From: Stichopus chloronotus
Lineage: Eukaryota > Echinodermata > Holothuroidea > Aspidochirotida > Stichopodidae
DNA length: 64,000 nucleotides
Reading direction: 5' to 3'
Assembly (NCBI GenBank): GCA_021234535.1
Contig: CM037837.1
Location: 7,600,218 to 7,664,217 of the forward strand
The notes under the pieces were generated by a model, which saw only the letters and a program-made list of their open reading frames with translations, was not told the origin of the DNA and did not search any database. The first letter of the stretch is position 1. Each line of letters starts with the position of its first letter. Made by a program: the position numbers and the translations under genes. Shown in pieces: positions 28,001 to 37,240 of the stretch.

Positions 28001-31000
28001 GGTCAGGTTGGGGCAGCGTGGGTTGTGGATCTGTGCAGAACAGTCACAGGGGTGTGTGTGCACTCATAGCACCAATTCCAGAACCAGCTGCAGGTAGGAT
28101 TTGTCAGTGTTGTTCCTTTTGTATCACTGTTATGTCAATTAGACTGTCAGAGGCATGTGAGATCAGTGGTGAAATATTTTAATGATCTGAGATTCTTACT
28201 CCTCACACAGTCAGGCAGACACTTTGTATGTTCAGATGTTGATTGACCCTCCTTCCCTGACCCCTGTTAGTATGGAATGAGGAGAATCAATTAGAGGGAG
28301 GATCTCCATCAGTAGATGCAACTGAAATGTCAAGAAGATAAAATTTATACATGAAGATGGTCTTGCCCTGAAGGTAGATGTGTTACTCAAAATCCTGATG
28401 TTGTACACATCTTATCTCAGAGAGCATCCTTTTTGGTTAGGATGAGAAGATAAACATATGCAGTCATGATTGTATGGGTGTGTATGTATGTGTGTGTTTG
28501 TAATGCTTAACTTGTTTATATGATACCCTGAGAAAGGTAATTTGGAGAGTTGTCATACTTGGTGTGTAGATGCCCCGTATTAAATAGAAGAACCCTATTG
28601 CTTGTGGTGGAGGGTCAAAGATCATCAGAGGTCACCGGAGGTCAAGCACTGAAAATTTCGTTAGCAGGATATCTCAAGGTAAGAATCATGGAAATTTTAA
28701 ATACTGATCATGTGAATACCTTGTATCAAGTGGAAGAACGGTATTCTTTTTGGTGAAATTTAATGGTCATCTGACATGACCAGAGTCCAAACACTGAAAA
28801 CTTTGTAAGAAGTAAGAACCATGAAAAGTTTTGAAACTAAGCATGGTAACGTATCACTTCAAGTAGAACACGTCTTTAGTTTTTTATGCAGGAATCATGG
28901 AAACTTTTGATACATAGCATGACAATGTGTTACATCAAGTAAAACAAGCCTATCCCTTTTGTTGGATGTCAAAGGTCACATGAGGTCAAATGCACGAAAG
29001 TTAGTTTGTTAACACAATGTAGACTCAAGATGGAAACATTTTGTTCATAGCATATGTTTATGCATTATCTCATGTAAAATGACTCAATTATTTATGGTGA
29101 AGATCAAAGGTCATCTTAGGTATCACCAACACTCAAACATTGCTAGCATTATTAACCCCATATCTCAAGGTACGAATCATGGAAACCATTGATACTTAGC
29201 ATGTGAATGCACTATGCATGTGAATCCACTCAAGTGGAAGTACCCTCTTGTAGTCCAAGGATGTCAAGAGTCATTGTACTGTAGGTCCTTTTAGGTCAAA
29301 CACTGAAACCTTGTCAACATTATATCTCAAGACAGGAATCATGGATACCTTTTTATACTTTGTATCTATATGTCCCAAATTAAGTATATGAAACCTACCT
29401 ATTTTGGAAAAGGTCAAAGGTCATCAGAGGTGTTTAAACATCATCTAAACCACATTGAGTCTGTGGACGGTACTCTGGTTAAACATGGTGCCGAAGTTGC
29501 AGAAGCTTCTTTGTTGATGTAGGTAGGAGGCTGCATATGCATCTTCCTTTCATGTTTCTGTGTAGAATGTCTTCAAATAATCTCGTTGAAGAAATGCCCG
29601 GGGTTCACAGTCCTGAACCCACAGCCGTTCATTCTCTTTTTGATCATGCAAAGTTGGGATAATTGGCAAATATTTTGCAGCTGCTCTGTTTTGAATCCTG
29701 GTGTGTGTGTATGTATTTTATTGTTGGTCTGTAACAAGCACTTGTATTTTTAAAATGGAATGTACTGGAGTGTCCTCTGTGTCTCTGTATTCATGATAAA
29801 CATGCATTATTAAATCTAATAATTTGAGAAATTATAAAGCAAAAGTCCAAATGATACAGGTAAAAGGAGTAGGCATAAGTAATGCAACAAATTAGGAAAT
29901 ATTGAAAGACGAATTTTAGATATTTCGAGAGGAAGATACACATTTCCAACTCTGTAACATGTCTGTCTTTAAGACTTGTCAATTTTTTACAATAACTTTC
30001 ATAACGGATACTGTATAATCTCGATAGAGTTTCACTTTTGAAACTTTTGGTTTCGCTTCAGTTGGTCCGAGAGACTTTGCAAGAGTGTTTGACAGTCCGA
30101 CACGTCCAAAACGAGCTCTGCTTCCATCAGACCAGGCTGACATGAACCAAACGTTGAAGAATCTGGATGTCTTTATTAGTTACAGAAGAGCAACAGGTTC
30201 CTTACTCGCTAGGTAAGTGAAATGAATCTCATCACAGGCTTGAAAAGGGACTTGTTCTTGCTCTTTTAAGGACTTGTTCAGCAGACTTGTTCAGCCTTAG
30301 CTGAACAAGTCTGCTGAACAAGTCCTTAAAATAAATGAAAATACTGTTGAAGAATACAAACAACACTTGGAAATGTAAAATGTGAAAGAGGAAAAGTGAT
30401 GCACGCAAATAATTAAAGATAATGCTATTCCAGTGTAACAAACTTATACATTTAAAAACTATTATTAGGAAAGGTGAAATACATTGTAGAGAAAGAAACC
30501 CTGTGGTGTGCAATCAAAGAAAAGCATTCAAGCAAAAGGGAAGCGAAGTGAACCTGAATGGGAAGTGAAAGGCATGCAGACAGAGAGAGAAACTAGTTTG
30601 TGGAATGACAAATCCATTAGAAGGGAACAGTAAATTTATCAAAACAAGGTATGCAAAGCACGAAATATTTAGTTTAGATGACACCTTTCTGTGTAAATTT
30701 CCTGCTGCTATTTTATTTCCTGTTGAGATCTCAATGGATAGAGAAATCAGCTGCTTTACTTTCTCCAGTTTGTGAAAACTAAGAAAGACTGGCCGAATAA
30801 CACATTCCGATGTTGAACGGCTGAAAGTTTTAATTTATAATATGTTTGCAAGCGTTGGTTGCATTCATATTTCTCTGAGTCATCCTGAGCTTTTCTGACT
30901 CTTCGTATGGACTTCAGGTGAAACTGAGTTGTAAACACAAATTAGTCTTCTCACATACCTTGTCCTCAATATCTCATATCTTTTTATCAAACGGTCGGTT

Positions 31001-34000
31001 ATGGAAATGAACGTCATGTAGTCTCTTGAAGATATTTGTGTATGTGAGCTTCTTTTAAGGCTCTGTTGTTCCCCAGACAACATTAATTCAGTGAGACATT
31101 AAATTGACTTCAAGAATGATTTGACAGATTGTTTGCTCTAAGTCTGATTCCAAATATTTGTTTTAAAGTGATGACGTGAGTTTGAAGAAACTGTAAACAT
31201 AGTAAAGTCATGTCCAACTATATTGCCATTCGTTCCAATGCAAGTAAATGATACGCAAAAACTACTTAGGAACAAAATGTCAGTTCATCCAAAGTCTCTG
31301 AATTTTAGTAGAAATATTGACCAGACGTGGGGAAATCTAGAATGTGCTGCAGACAAAACTTATTCAATCACACAACGAACCTTGCTTGAACAGGCCAATG
31401 AAAATGAAGCACTAGGGCCTTATGCATATTCACTATCAAAAACAGCTGATGGCGGTTGTACACCACAACGTACACAAGTAAGGGCAGTAGCACATGAAGT
31501 GTTGTACAGTGCATTGTGCGCTGTGATACCTTCACATAGTACTATATCATCGAGTAGTGTCGTAGCTTGCATGAATGTACACCGAACAAATCTTGATAGT
31601 CACAATGTTAGAGCTTTTCGTTGTTAGTTCATTTCTTCAAATATGAAAGTTCAACAAGTTCCCATGCAGCAAGAGACCTGATAAGGGAATTAAAGGCTTG
31701 AATACTCAACGTTCTGCAGCGGGGAGAGAATGCAATAAATAACGGAGGGGTTTCTCTCAGCGCAGAACACGCAAGATACCTAAGTGTGCAAGACCGTATT
31801 GTAGGCGTGGCCTAATGTTCTTAATAAGGACTGATATTTTCAAAACAGGTTAAATTTTCACCAATTTACGCTGCTAAGGAAGTTTTAGAAATTTGATCAT
31901 CATCAGGTTATCGCTTAGTTGGAGGCAACTATACACAGCACTAGTGGGGCATTGAGGAGTATAGAAAAAAAGAAGCCAAATTGCTATGTTTTTAATTTCT
32001 TCAAACTCATGCCATCACTTTAAGTCTTCTTGTAATTTTGATACTGACAACATGTGTGTGTACCCAAGGCTAGTTTTACTGGTCATTTCACACTTCAGAT
32101 CAGTCCAGTTTGCAGCAATTAAGCAGAATTTCCCAGTCATTTTTGCACTTTTTCAATTCTCTTCATTTTAAGCTTACTTAAAGTCCACCTGCAGCTCCGC
32201 AACTTTACAGTCTTCATCGACGTGGAGAAACTGGAAGCTGGAAAGTTCGACAATAATCTCCTGAACAGTATTCGCAACGCTCACAACTTTGTGCTGGTGT
32301 TGTCGACCAGTGCCCTCGACAGATGTAAGGGAGACGTGGAGTACAAAGACTGGGTCCACAGGGTGAGCATAATTGACACGCTTGGCACGTTAAGCTGTGC
32401 CACTGATAGAGGGTTCAAATAGTAACTCTGTAAGACTTCAATTAATCAGAGAACTGAAAAATTAGTAGAAAATAAAAGATGAATCAGTAGGTCCCTGTCA
32501 TATCCCATAGAAGAGAAAATTGAAATCAACTAATATTTCATACATTTTGTAAACAGAAGACTTTGTTCAGCTCCCTGTGTATTTTTAGTCGCTGTGAACC
32601 TAACCGTAGTCCCAACAGCATGCTTAAAATTTGCCACAGTTTGCAATTACAAATGTCCCAGTTATTTTATGTCCAATTTTTAAGTGCACAGACTGTCTCC
32701 TATGCCATATGTTAATATTTGCTTTTGCACATTCCCCTATGTGGTTACCCCCTCTCGTCTGTGATTTGTCCCCCTCCATAATTTAACTGGTTGTGGTTTG
32801 TAATGTTGGGCAGGAGTCACTGGCAAAGATGAAGAAATTTTGAGGATCATCAATAGCTTGTGAAAGGTATTGATGGTATTGCTACAAAGAGTTCCACAGA
32901 TAGGCCACAGACTCTAGGAGGAACTGTCAACTTTGTTTGGTGAGTTGACCACATGGGAAGTCATCACAAAGAAACAGAATTTAAGAATCAATTTAAGGCA
33001 GAAAAGCATGGCAAAATGAAACGATAGTGTGACTGCCTTGAGACAATCAACAAGTGTGCTTCATACACTCAAATCCAGATCAAATCTTCTGGATCTTGGT
33101 CAGATCTGAGACAAGCAATATGTAGTAATCAAAGCGTGCTTGAATATGCACTTGATCCTGATCAAATTTCTTGATCAGACCTGAGATAAGTAATGCACGT
33201 GGTTAGATCACAATAGATCCAGAGCAAATCTACTGTCTTTGGTCCGGATCAGATCTGAGGCAAGCAATGTAAGGTAAAAACCACGAGTACTTGATGCACA
33301 ATTAGTCCAGATCAGCTCTGGATCAGACTCCTAGTGTCAAGAATCATTATCATGGCTCTCATGTAAAGTCTCTGCTATGCAGGTCCATCATATTTTGATG
33401 GGCCTACTGAATGAAACTAACCGGATGTGAAGATGCAAATGAAATCACCAAGTAGGAGTTACAACACATTGTACTCTTAATTTGTAAATCTACATGTTTC
33501 TTTGCTTGAGGAAAACAACATGAATAAGGAATTTTAACTTGCTGGAATTCATTCCTTGAATATACATTGAAAAGAAGTCCTACTGACGCTCAGTGTGATA
33601 GGTCTGACTTTCCTGCATTTGTTTCATTTTAGGAGATCGTGACAGCACTGGAGAGCAAGTGTAACATCATTCCAGTCATGGACAACTTCCGCTGGCCAAA
33701 ACCAGAGGAGCTTCCAGAAGACATGAGGGCGATATGTTACTTTAATGGAATCAAGTGAGCGTATTTGACATTCTCACTGTGAAAACGTTTGCTTGTGCCG
33801 TGTAGTAGTTATCCTTGCTCACACAGGGACACTGTTCACTGCTGCAGGACAAATGTGACAGCAGTGGTAGTCACTGCCGTGTTTTGAAGATCCCTTTATT
33901 GCAAGAAAAATAACATCCCACCTTTGTTTTGTTATCCTGAAAATCTGTTTTGAATCAGAAGTGTTATTACATCCTCTTGTTGTTGTAAAAACTCTTTAGC

Positions 34001-36047
34001 TTGCTGTAGTGTTGCTAGGCAACCGGTTTTAATTTCTTTAGTGTTGCTGATGCCTTCATGTAATAGTGCTAGCTGTGAGCAACATTTCTAGCTGCATTAG
34101 TGTCATTAGATGCCATCGAGTGATAGCACTAGCTGTGAGCATCTTTTTGTTAGTTTTATTTAATAATAGTGTTATTGATGCCTTTATATAGTACTACTGA
34201 TCAACGTTTTAGTTTCATAAGTGTCATTGACGTCTTTACGTCTTTATTTAGTGGTTCTACTCGCATTCATGACACAGGCAAAGATTCAAAACCACAAAAA
34301 GTATGTGCAGAGGTACCAATCTTTTTGCCTGCAAGTAAAAGGCAAAGATGTTGTTATTCAAGGTTTTCGACTCGCGATGGTCAAAGTGTTACTCGTTTAT
34401 TGATTCCTTGCCGTAGGCAGGGGAATCTATGCAGTCCTGATGTCGTGTGTGTGTATGTATGTGTGTGTGTGTGTGCGTGACAGTTGCTCGTAAACACTCT
34501 GTTTCAAGAAGGGTAACTCTGAGTAATTTCATTTTTGGCATGTAGGTTGCCCATATTGAGTAGATGATCCCTATTGTTTTTGGTGTCCAAATCTTGCATA
34601 TTAATGAGGTTATGGGGTAAAACATAAAAAATGTTGAAACTGCCATAGTTCCTTATCCGTGGGTCAGATTTGTTTTAAACTTGATAAGGTTGTCTGTTAT
34701 TAACAGGTTCACGACCCTGTGAAATCTAATGCTTATCAATAGAGAGGAAGGGATAATTTTTCACTATAAAACAATAATAATAGCCTAAACACCATTATTG
34801 TGGTTATTATAAACTACCGTACAAATGCATATGGGGCTACATTGTGCAATTTCAGTTTTTGATTCTGTCGCACACAGTTAACGCAATGGGATTGCTCCCT
34901 ACAGTACTGCATTTGTAACTTAGTGAGTAACTTCTAGCGTGAGGGGCCTCGATAAGTTGTCCAGAGAGATAGTCTTGGTATGGGGGGTCATGGGGTCAGA
35001 TAGACAAGGTGGCATTAATTCATGCATTGGAATGTTAATGGGTTTATAAAAAAAATGAAGAAAATGAAAAAAACCATCTGTTCTGTCATTTATTTGGATA
35101 ATATCAATATCCAGAGGAACAGCTGGTAGCAGAACAAGGTTTCTTAACAATCAAATTGGAGTGCTTTCAATCATATTTCACAATGTCGGAAAGGATGGAG
35201 GAAGCAAAAATATTGAGGAGGAATCATAACTTAGGGTTAACTTACGTAGACTTTGTCGATAAAGGAAAATTTGCAAAAGGCAGAGCGCCAATTTGAGGCA
35301 ATGGAAGAGGTTCATGCTGATCTGGCTGGGCTGTTGTATGATGAAGCATTTGAGCAAGCAGAAAGCTAGATGTTGGAATGCCAAAAGCATTATACTGAGG
35401 AGAGGGAGGAAGCATTGAAAAAGTTAAAGGAGGAATTGAGTTTCAAATTAGCGTTGGAATTACCTAAGGCAGAAATTCCACCATACGATGGAGACCCAAG
35501 AACATTCTGGGCGTTTATGAAGAATTTTGAGGTAAATTTTGGGTTAAAGGCTTGTGGTGTATCAAGAAAAATAACTGCAGTTGATCTTATACTTGTCATG
35601 TGAATAATTCATGTTTGTTGTAATATAACCATGTAGCAAGGAATCACAAAGCCTTTTGGCTTTCTGGTTTTGCCTTTCATTATTGAGCTATTGTTATGCT
35701 AAAGAATTTATTATCCTCATAATGGACAGATTGTTCCATTCCTTTGAGTTGCTAGGTAGGGTCTGAATCTCTCATACACCGAATATTTCTGACTCAGTTT
35801 ACCAATGAAGCAATCACCAGTTTTCTGGTCACCTACATCACGAGAAATTCTTTCCCTTGTTTTCTTCAGGTGGATTCACGACTACCAGGATGCCTGCATC
35901 GACAAACTGGAAAGGTTCTTACGAGGGGAGGAGAACATGAAACAGTATTTAGAAGGTACTGTGGTTGGACTGAAAGGAACTCAGAGTGGACATGGGCTGA
36001 GGAACAGCAGGGGTAATAGCCATGACAGCAACGGAAGTACCGGGTGA
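9866..36047 (+). CDS. SARM1: SARM1 orthologue, seven 3' exons (5' part missing)
   Basis: SARM1 proteins are NAD+ hydrolases/cyclases that trigger axon degeneration and also act in innate immune signalling. An armadillo domain senses NMN/NAD+, tandem SAM domains form an octamer, and the TIR domain cleaves NAD+. Seven exons here (9866-10033, 25131-25264, 26711-26943, 30062-30212, 32173-32362, 33633-33754, 35870-36047) join in frame through AG/GT sites to 391 residues and a stop. Their order is last ARM helix, SAM1, SAM2, linker, TIR, short Ser/Gly/Asn-rich tail. Diagnostic strings are HKVDGDLL (SAM1), [27 protein letters not shown] and FNGIKW (TIR). The human protein is about 724 residues, so roughly the N-terminal half (most of the ARM domain) is absent. 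I saw no convincing ARM exon in 1-9865. The neighbouring RAB35 gene converges on it. Family identity is certain; one-to-one orthology is inferred. Confidence 0.95.
10988..11009. repeat. Palindrome CAGGGAGTTG-C-CAACTCCCTG
   Basis: Perfect 10-bp arms around a single C. The outer arm (CAGGGAGTTGCCA ... CTCCCTGG) is shared with the hairpin at 5095. Confidence 0.85.
12553..12572. repeat. Perfect 20-bp palindrome
   Basis: AACTTGTCATATGACAAGTT reads the same on both strands. It lies in the SARM1 exon A-B intron; function unknown. Confidence 0.85.
13852..13925. repeat. Imperfect inverted repeat, arms about 27 bp
   Basis: AAATGTTAGATTAGTCAC...AAGACACTG at the left is the inverted form of GGTGTCTTCATAACTAATGT and AACATTT at the right, with a few mismatches. 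A third related piece (AAATGCTACATTAGTTAC) lies near 13686. Confidence 0.65.
16536..16577 (+). repeat. Interspersed repeat family, end fragment
   Basis: The sequence GGGTAAGTATAGTCACTCAT, then GATTACCCACACCAGTGAGTTG, is nearly identical to the right end of copy 2. The flanking sequence shows weaker similarity and no core, so this is a fragment. Confidence 0.75.
18800..19205. repeat. Degenerate tandem repeat rich in TAGACTGTAGTAGACCATAG-like units
   Basis: Words such as ATAGACTG, GTAGACCA and CATAGACT recur about every 20 to 40 bases over some 400 bp, with heavy divergence. This looks like an old minisatellite in the exon A-B intron of SARM1. Confidence 0.75.
19209..19421 (+). repeat. 41-bp direct repeat flanking an interspersed repeat copy
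   Basis: AGTATAGACTACATTATTA-, one variable base, then GTTATTGTCAGATGTATAAGA occurs at 19209-19249 and again at 19381-19421, differing at one base (T versus G). The 131 bases between them hold repeat-family copy 2. Confidence 0.9.
19278..19380 (+). repeat. Interspersed repeat family, copy 2
   Basis: It contains GAATTGACTTCGAGGTCAG and AAATGATGCAGTAGTGTGGC, shared with copy 1 (reverse strand). It ends with TAGTCACTCATGAATACCC and ACACCAGTGAGTTGTGGGG, shared with the copies at 16536 and 54545. It sits between two halves of a 41-bp direct repeat. Confidence 0.8.
25131..25264 (+). CDS. SARM1: SARM1 exon B: rest of SAM1
   Basis: The acceptor is TTTCATTCCAG ending at 25130 and the donor GTAAAG starts at 25265. 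The exon is 134 bp, entering in phase 0 and leaving in phase 2. It encodes [20 protein letters not shown], then [20 protein letters not shown], close to the human SAM1 line with QQVDGDLLLRLTEEELQ. The join to exon A is exact (VQMW then LKNIGF). SAM1 helps hold the octameric ring that the enzyme needs. Confidence 0.95.
25265..26710 (+). other. SARM1 intron between exons B and C
   Basis: This is a 1.45-kb intron with GTAAAG and TTTCCAG ends. It contains a G homopolymer of about 13 bases near 26112 and purine-rich low-complexity sequence near 25640-25760. I see no gene in it. Confidence 0.85.
26711..26943 (+). CDS. SARM1: SARM1 exon C: SAM2
   Basis: The acceptor is TTGTTTCCAG ending at 26710 and the donor GTAGGT starts at 26944. 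The exon is 233 bp, enters in phase 2 (completing an AGG arginine codon) and leaves in phase 1. It encodes [11 protein letters not shown] followed by a full second SAM domain: [20 protein letters not shown], the [16 protein letters not shown] region, and [13 protein letters not shown]. Human SARM1 has the same architecture (LADWLGSLDPRFRQYTYGL and GVHRARIL). Confidence 0.95.
26944..30061 (+). other. SARM1 intron between exons C and D
   Basis: The 3.1-kb intron holds two items. One is a locally CpG-richer patch at about 27750-28090, part of which is an inverted, diverged copy of sequence near 27530-27590. The other is the degenerate tandem array at 28540-29440. The open frames here match no protein family I know. 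Confidence 0.85.
28540..29440. repeat. Degenerate tandem array, units of about 100 to 160 bp
   Basis: Each unit has the order: AAAGGTCATC(A/T)GAGGTCA, then AACACTGAAA, then ATCTCAAGGTA(A/C)GAATCATGG, then a TGATACTTAGCATGTGAATG-like part, then an (A)TCAAGTAGAA part. Six or seven diverged units can be followed. Related wording recurs near 34490-34690. Repeats of this style occur in many marine invertebrate genomes. Confidence 0.75.
30062..30212 (+). CDS. SARM1: SARM1 exon D: SAM-TIR linker and first TIR strand
   Basis: The acceptor is CGCTTCAG ending at 30061 and the donor GTAAGT starts at 30213. The exon is 151 bp, phase 1 in and phase 2 out. It holds a linker of about 35 residues ([20 protein letters not shown] region) that is longer and more diverged than in vertebrates. 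It then enters the TIR domain with [19 protein letters not shown], covering strand A, the FISYRR motif and the start of helix A. A perfect hairpin follows 51 bases after the donor (see 30264-30331). Confidence 0.93.
30264..30331. repeat. Perfect inverted repeat, 32-bp arms, 4-base loop
   Basis: The left arm 30264-30295 (TTTTAAGGACTTGTTCAGC then AGACTTGTTCAGC) is exactly reverse-complementary to the right arm 30300-30331. The loop is CTTA. Each arm itself contains a direct duplication of GACTTGTTCAGC, and a partial extra copy (GGACTTGTTCTTGC) lies just upstream near 30249. The hairpin starts 51 bases after the donor of SARM1 exon D. Confidence 0.95.
31223..31627 (+). other. Unrecognised 134-codon open frame in a SARM1 intron
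   Basis: It opens [15 protein letters not shown] and is open to TAG at 31625-31627. I recognise no domain, signal peptide or membrane segment. It lies wholly inside the TIR-splitting intron between exons D and E. It has no obvious splice sites that would fit the SARM1 phases and no neighbouring coding exons. It may be a chance frame, an eroded mobile-element piece, or a lineage-specific exon; chance is most likely. Confidence 0.15.
32173..32362 (+). CDS. SARM1: SARM1 exon E: TIR core including the BB-loop region
   Basis: The acceptor is TTTTAAG ending at 32172 and the donor GTGAGC starts at 32363. The exon is 190 bp and its first base completes an AGC serine codon. It encodes [20 protein letters not shown], then [20 protein letters not shown] and [20 protein letters not shown], and ends VHR. 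The stretch [12 protein letters not shown] is nearly invariant in SARM1 TIR domains. By alignment, human Asp632 is kept, but the position of human Asp634 appears to be Glu here. Confidence 0.95.
32363..33632 (+). other. SARM1 intron between exons E and F
   Basis: This is a 1.27-kb intron. Its second half (about 33050-33320) is a degenerate tandem repeat built on GATCAGATCTGAG-like units. No coding signal was seen. Confidence 0.85.
33050..33320. repeat. Degenerate tandem repeat with GATCAGATCTGAG words
   Basis: Three to four diverged units carry GATCAAATC(T), then TGGTCAGATCTGAGACAAGCA and similar, spaced about 90 bases apart. They lie inside the SARM1 exon E-F intron. Confidence 0.6.
33633..33754 (+). 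CDS. SARM1: SARM1 exon F: TIR catalytic glutamate exon
   Basis: The acceptor is TTCATTTTAG ending at 33632 and the donor GTGAGC starts at 33755. The exon is 122 bp, entering in phase 0 and leaving in phase 2. Its first codon, GAG at 33633-33635, is the glutamate of VH(K/R)EIVTAL that aligns with catalytic Glu642 of human SARM1. The exon continues with [20 protein letters not shown] and [14 protein letters not shown], matching the human NIVPIIDGFEWPEP and LPEDM segments. Confidence 0.95.
33995..34235. repeat. Degenerate tandem repeat of about 60-65 bp
   Basis: Four diverged units carry TTAGTGTTGCTGATGCC, then TAGTGCTAGCTGTGAGCA and variants. They lie inside the SARM1 exon F-G intron. Confidence 0.6.
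34446..34480. repeat. GT microsatellite
   Basis: An imperfect (GT)n run, GTGTGTGTGTATGTATGTGT followed by further GT units. Confidence 0.9.
35250..35603 (+). pseudogene. BEL/Pao-like retrotransposon gag relic
   Basis: The plus-strand frame reads a charged, helix-forming stretch ([20 protein letters not shown]), an in-frame TAG at 35367-35369, then [14 protein letters not shown] and the string [20 protein letters not shown] followed by KNFEVNFG. The pattern 'lPk.eIP.ydGDp..fW.F...Fe' is typical of the gag-like N-terminal region of BEL/Pao-type LTR retrotransposons in invertebrates. The match ends soon after, at a stop at 35601-35603, and I saw no protease, reverse transcriptase or LTR nearby. 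It is therefore a short decayed fragment inside the last SARM1 intron. Assignment to BEL/Pao rather than another LTR group is inferred from this motif only. Confidence 0.65.
35870..36047 (+). CDS. SARM1: SARM1 exon G: TIR C-terminal helix, tail and stop
   Basis: The acceptor is TTTTCTTCAG ending at 35869. The first base completes the Lys codon of GIK, and [20 protein letters not shown] follows, matching human WSHEYQEATIEKIIRFLQG. A tail of about 36 residues rich in Gly, Ser and Asn ends at TGA 36045-36047. The tail is not conserved in sequence but is about as long as the vertebrate Ser/Gly-rich tail. A gag-like retroelement relic ends only 266 bases upstream of this exon. Confidence 0.94.
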
Positions 36048-37234
36048 GGGACGTCCTCGAAATGGTCGATGGAGCAACGTATCCTTCCTTCTTTTATGGG
36101 ACAGAGACTTGAATCAAGTCCAGCCAAAGTTAAGAATCATGCTTTTTAAAATTGGCCATTTTTCTGGTGGCCAGCAGTTCCTCTTATCATGTATTACAGT
36201 AATTGTGGGTCTACAAGATTGCTTTTGGTTTTAGTGTAAGCCCACTGTACAGTCAGTTTTAGCTGAAGCAAGCCTATAAAAGAAAGATACATACATTACT
36301 CACATTACAGTGTGCTGTTATCAGACAGTTTGGTACTTTTTTAGCTATTTTCAATGTTACGTCCATCACATCAGGTAGGAAAATGCAATCAACATTTATC
36401 ATTCAGAATTTGTTTCTCTCTTTTTAATGATATAAATAGCTGAAAAAGACAAATGTACTATATTATTATTCAAGGAAATGGTAGATTGTCCTGCTACAAA
36501 TAGTACTTTTTAAAATAGTAATTTTTCATCCGCCACATTTTATTGTGTTACAACATTATTGCGTTGTTGGTAAGTTCCTATCAGTACAAGGATGTCGAGT
36601 CCAGTACTTGTCCAGTTTGACAATCCAAAACCAAAAGTGGGGACAAATTTTACAGGTAAACTCTTAATTAAACTGTATTGCACTCAATTTCTCGGTAATC
36701 AGTTTGCTTCAGTAGGAAGTAACATGTTTTTTTGTTCCACCAATTAAAATCCCAAATTGCTGATATGTGTTTAAAATGACTGGCTGGATTCAAAACTCTT
36801 GTTTGGTTTGACTCATTCAAAAGTATTTTAGGGTACAGGCAACACTGTGTGGTTAATGTCTCACCACCAACAATTTTGTGAAATTTTTCATGAAAGTGAG
36901 CAGATTCCACCGTAACAAAAAGGGCTTGAAAAAGCACATTTAGACCCAGGTCACTGTATGATATCATTGTGTGGGGTCAGGGAAACATGCTAAGCTTGTA
37001 AGCATGTAAAATAATGGGCTCTCACAAACGTCTCACTGGAAATACATTTTTTTTGTGTTCTATATTTCCCTGAGAGTGCAGTTTACACGACAAACCCAGT
37101 CACAATTACATTCAGGACACTTTGCTAAATCCACTCCTAAGAAAGATCACTGCATAAGGTCTGTAAGGTCTGAAATCATATTGTCATATCGACCTACCAA
37201 CTACCCGTACCTCAAGTGAAGAGACAACCTTGTG

Positions 37235-37240
37235 AATAAA
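37235..37240 (+). promoter_or_regulatory. Candidate SARM1 polyadenylation signal
   Basis: The first plus-strand AATAAA hexamer I noted after the SARM1 stop; it would give a 3' UTR of about 1.2 kb. Only the hexamer is seen. Transcript data are needed to confirm use. Confidence 0.25.

Larger units (their letters stand above)
30213..32172 (+). other. SARM1 intron between exons D and E
   Basis: The 1.96-kb intron splits the TIR domain. It contains a perfect hairpin at 30264-30331 and a 134-codon open frame at 31223-31627 of unknown status. Nothing else is recognisable. Confidence 0.85.
33755..35869 (+). other. SARM1 intron between exons F and G
   Basis: The 2.1-kb intron carries a degenerate tandem repeat at about 33995-34235, a GT microsatellite near 34446-34480 and a BEL/Pao-like gag relic at about 35250-35603. 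Confidence 0.85.
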
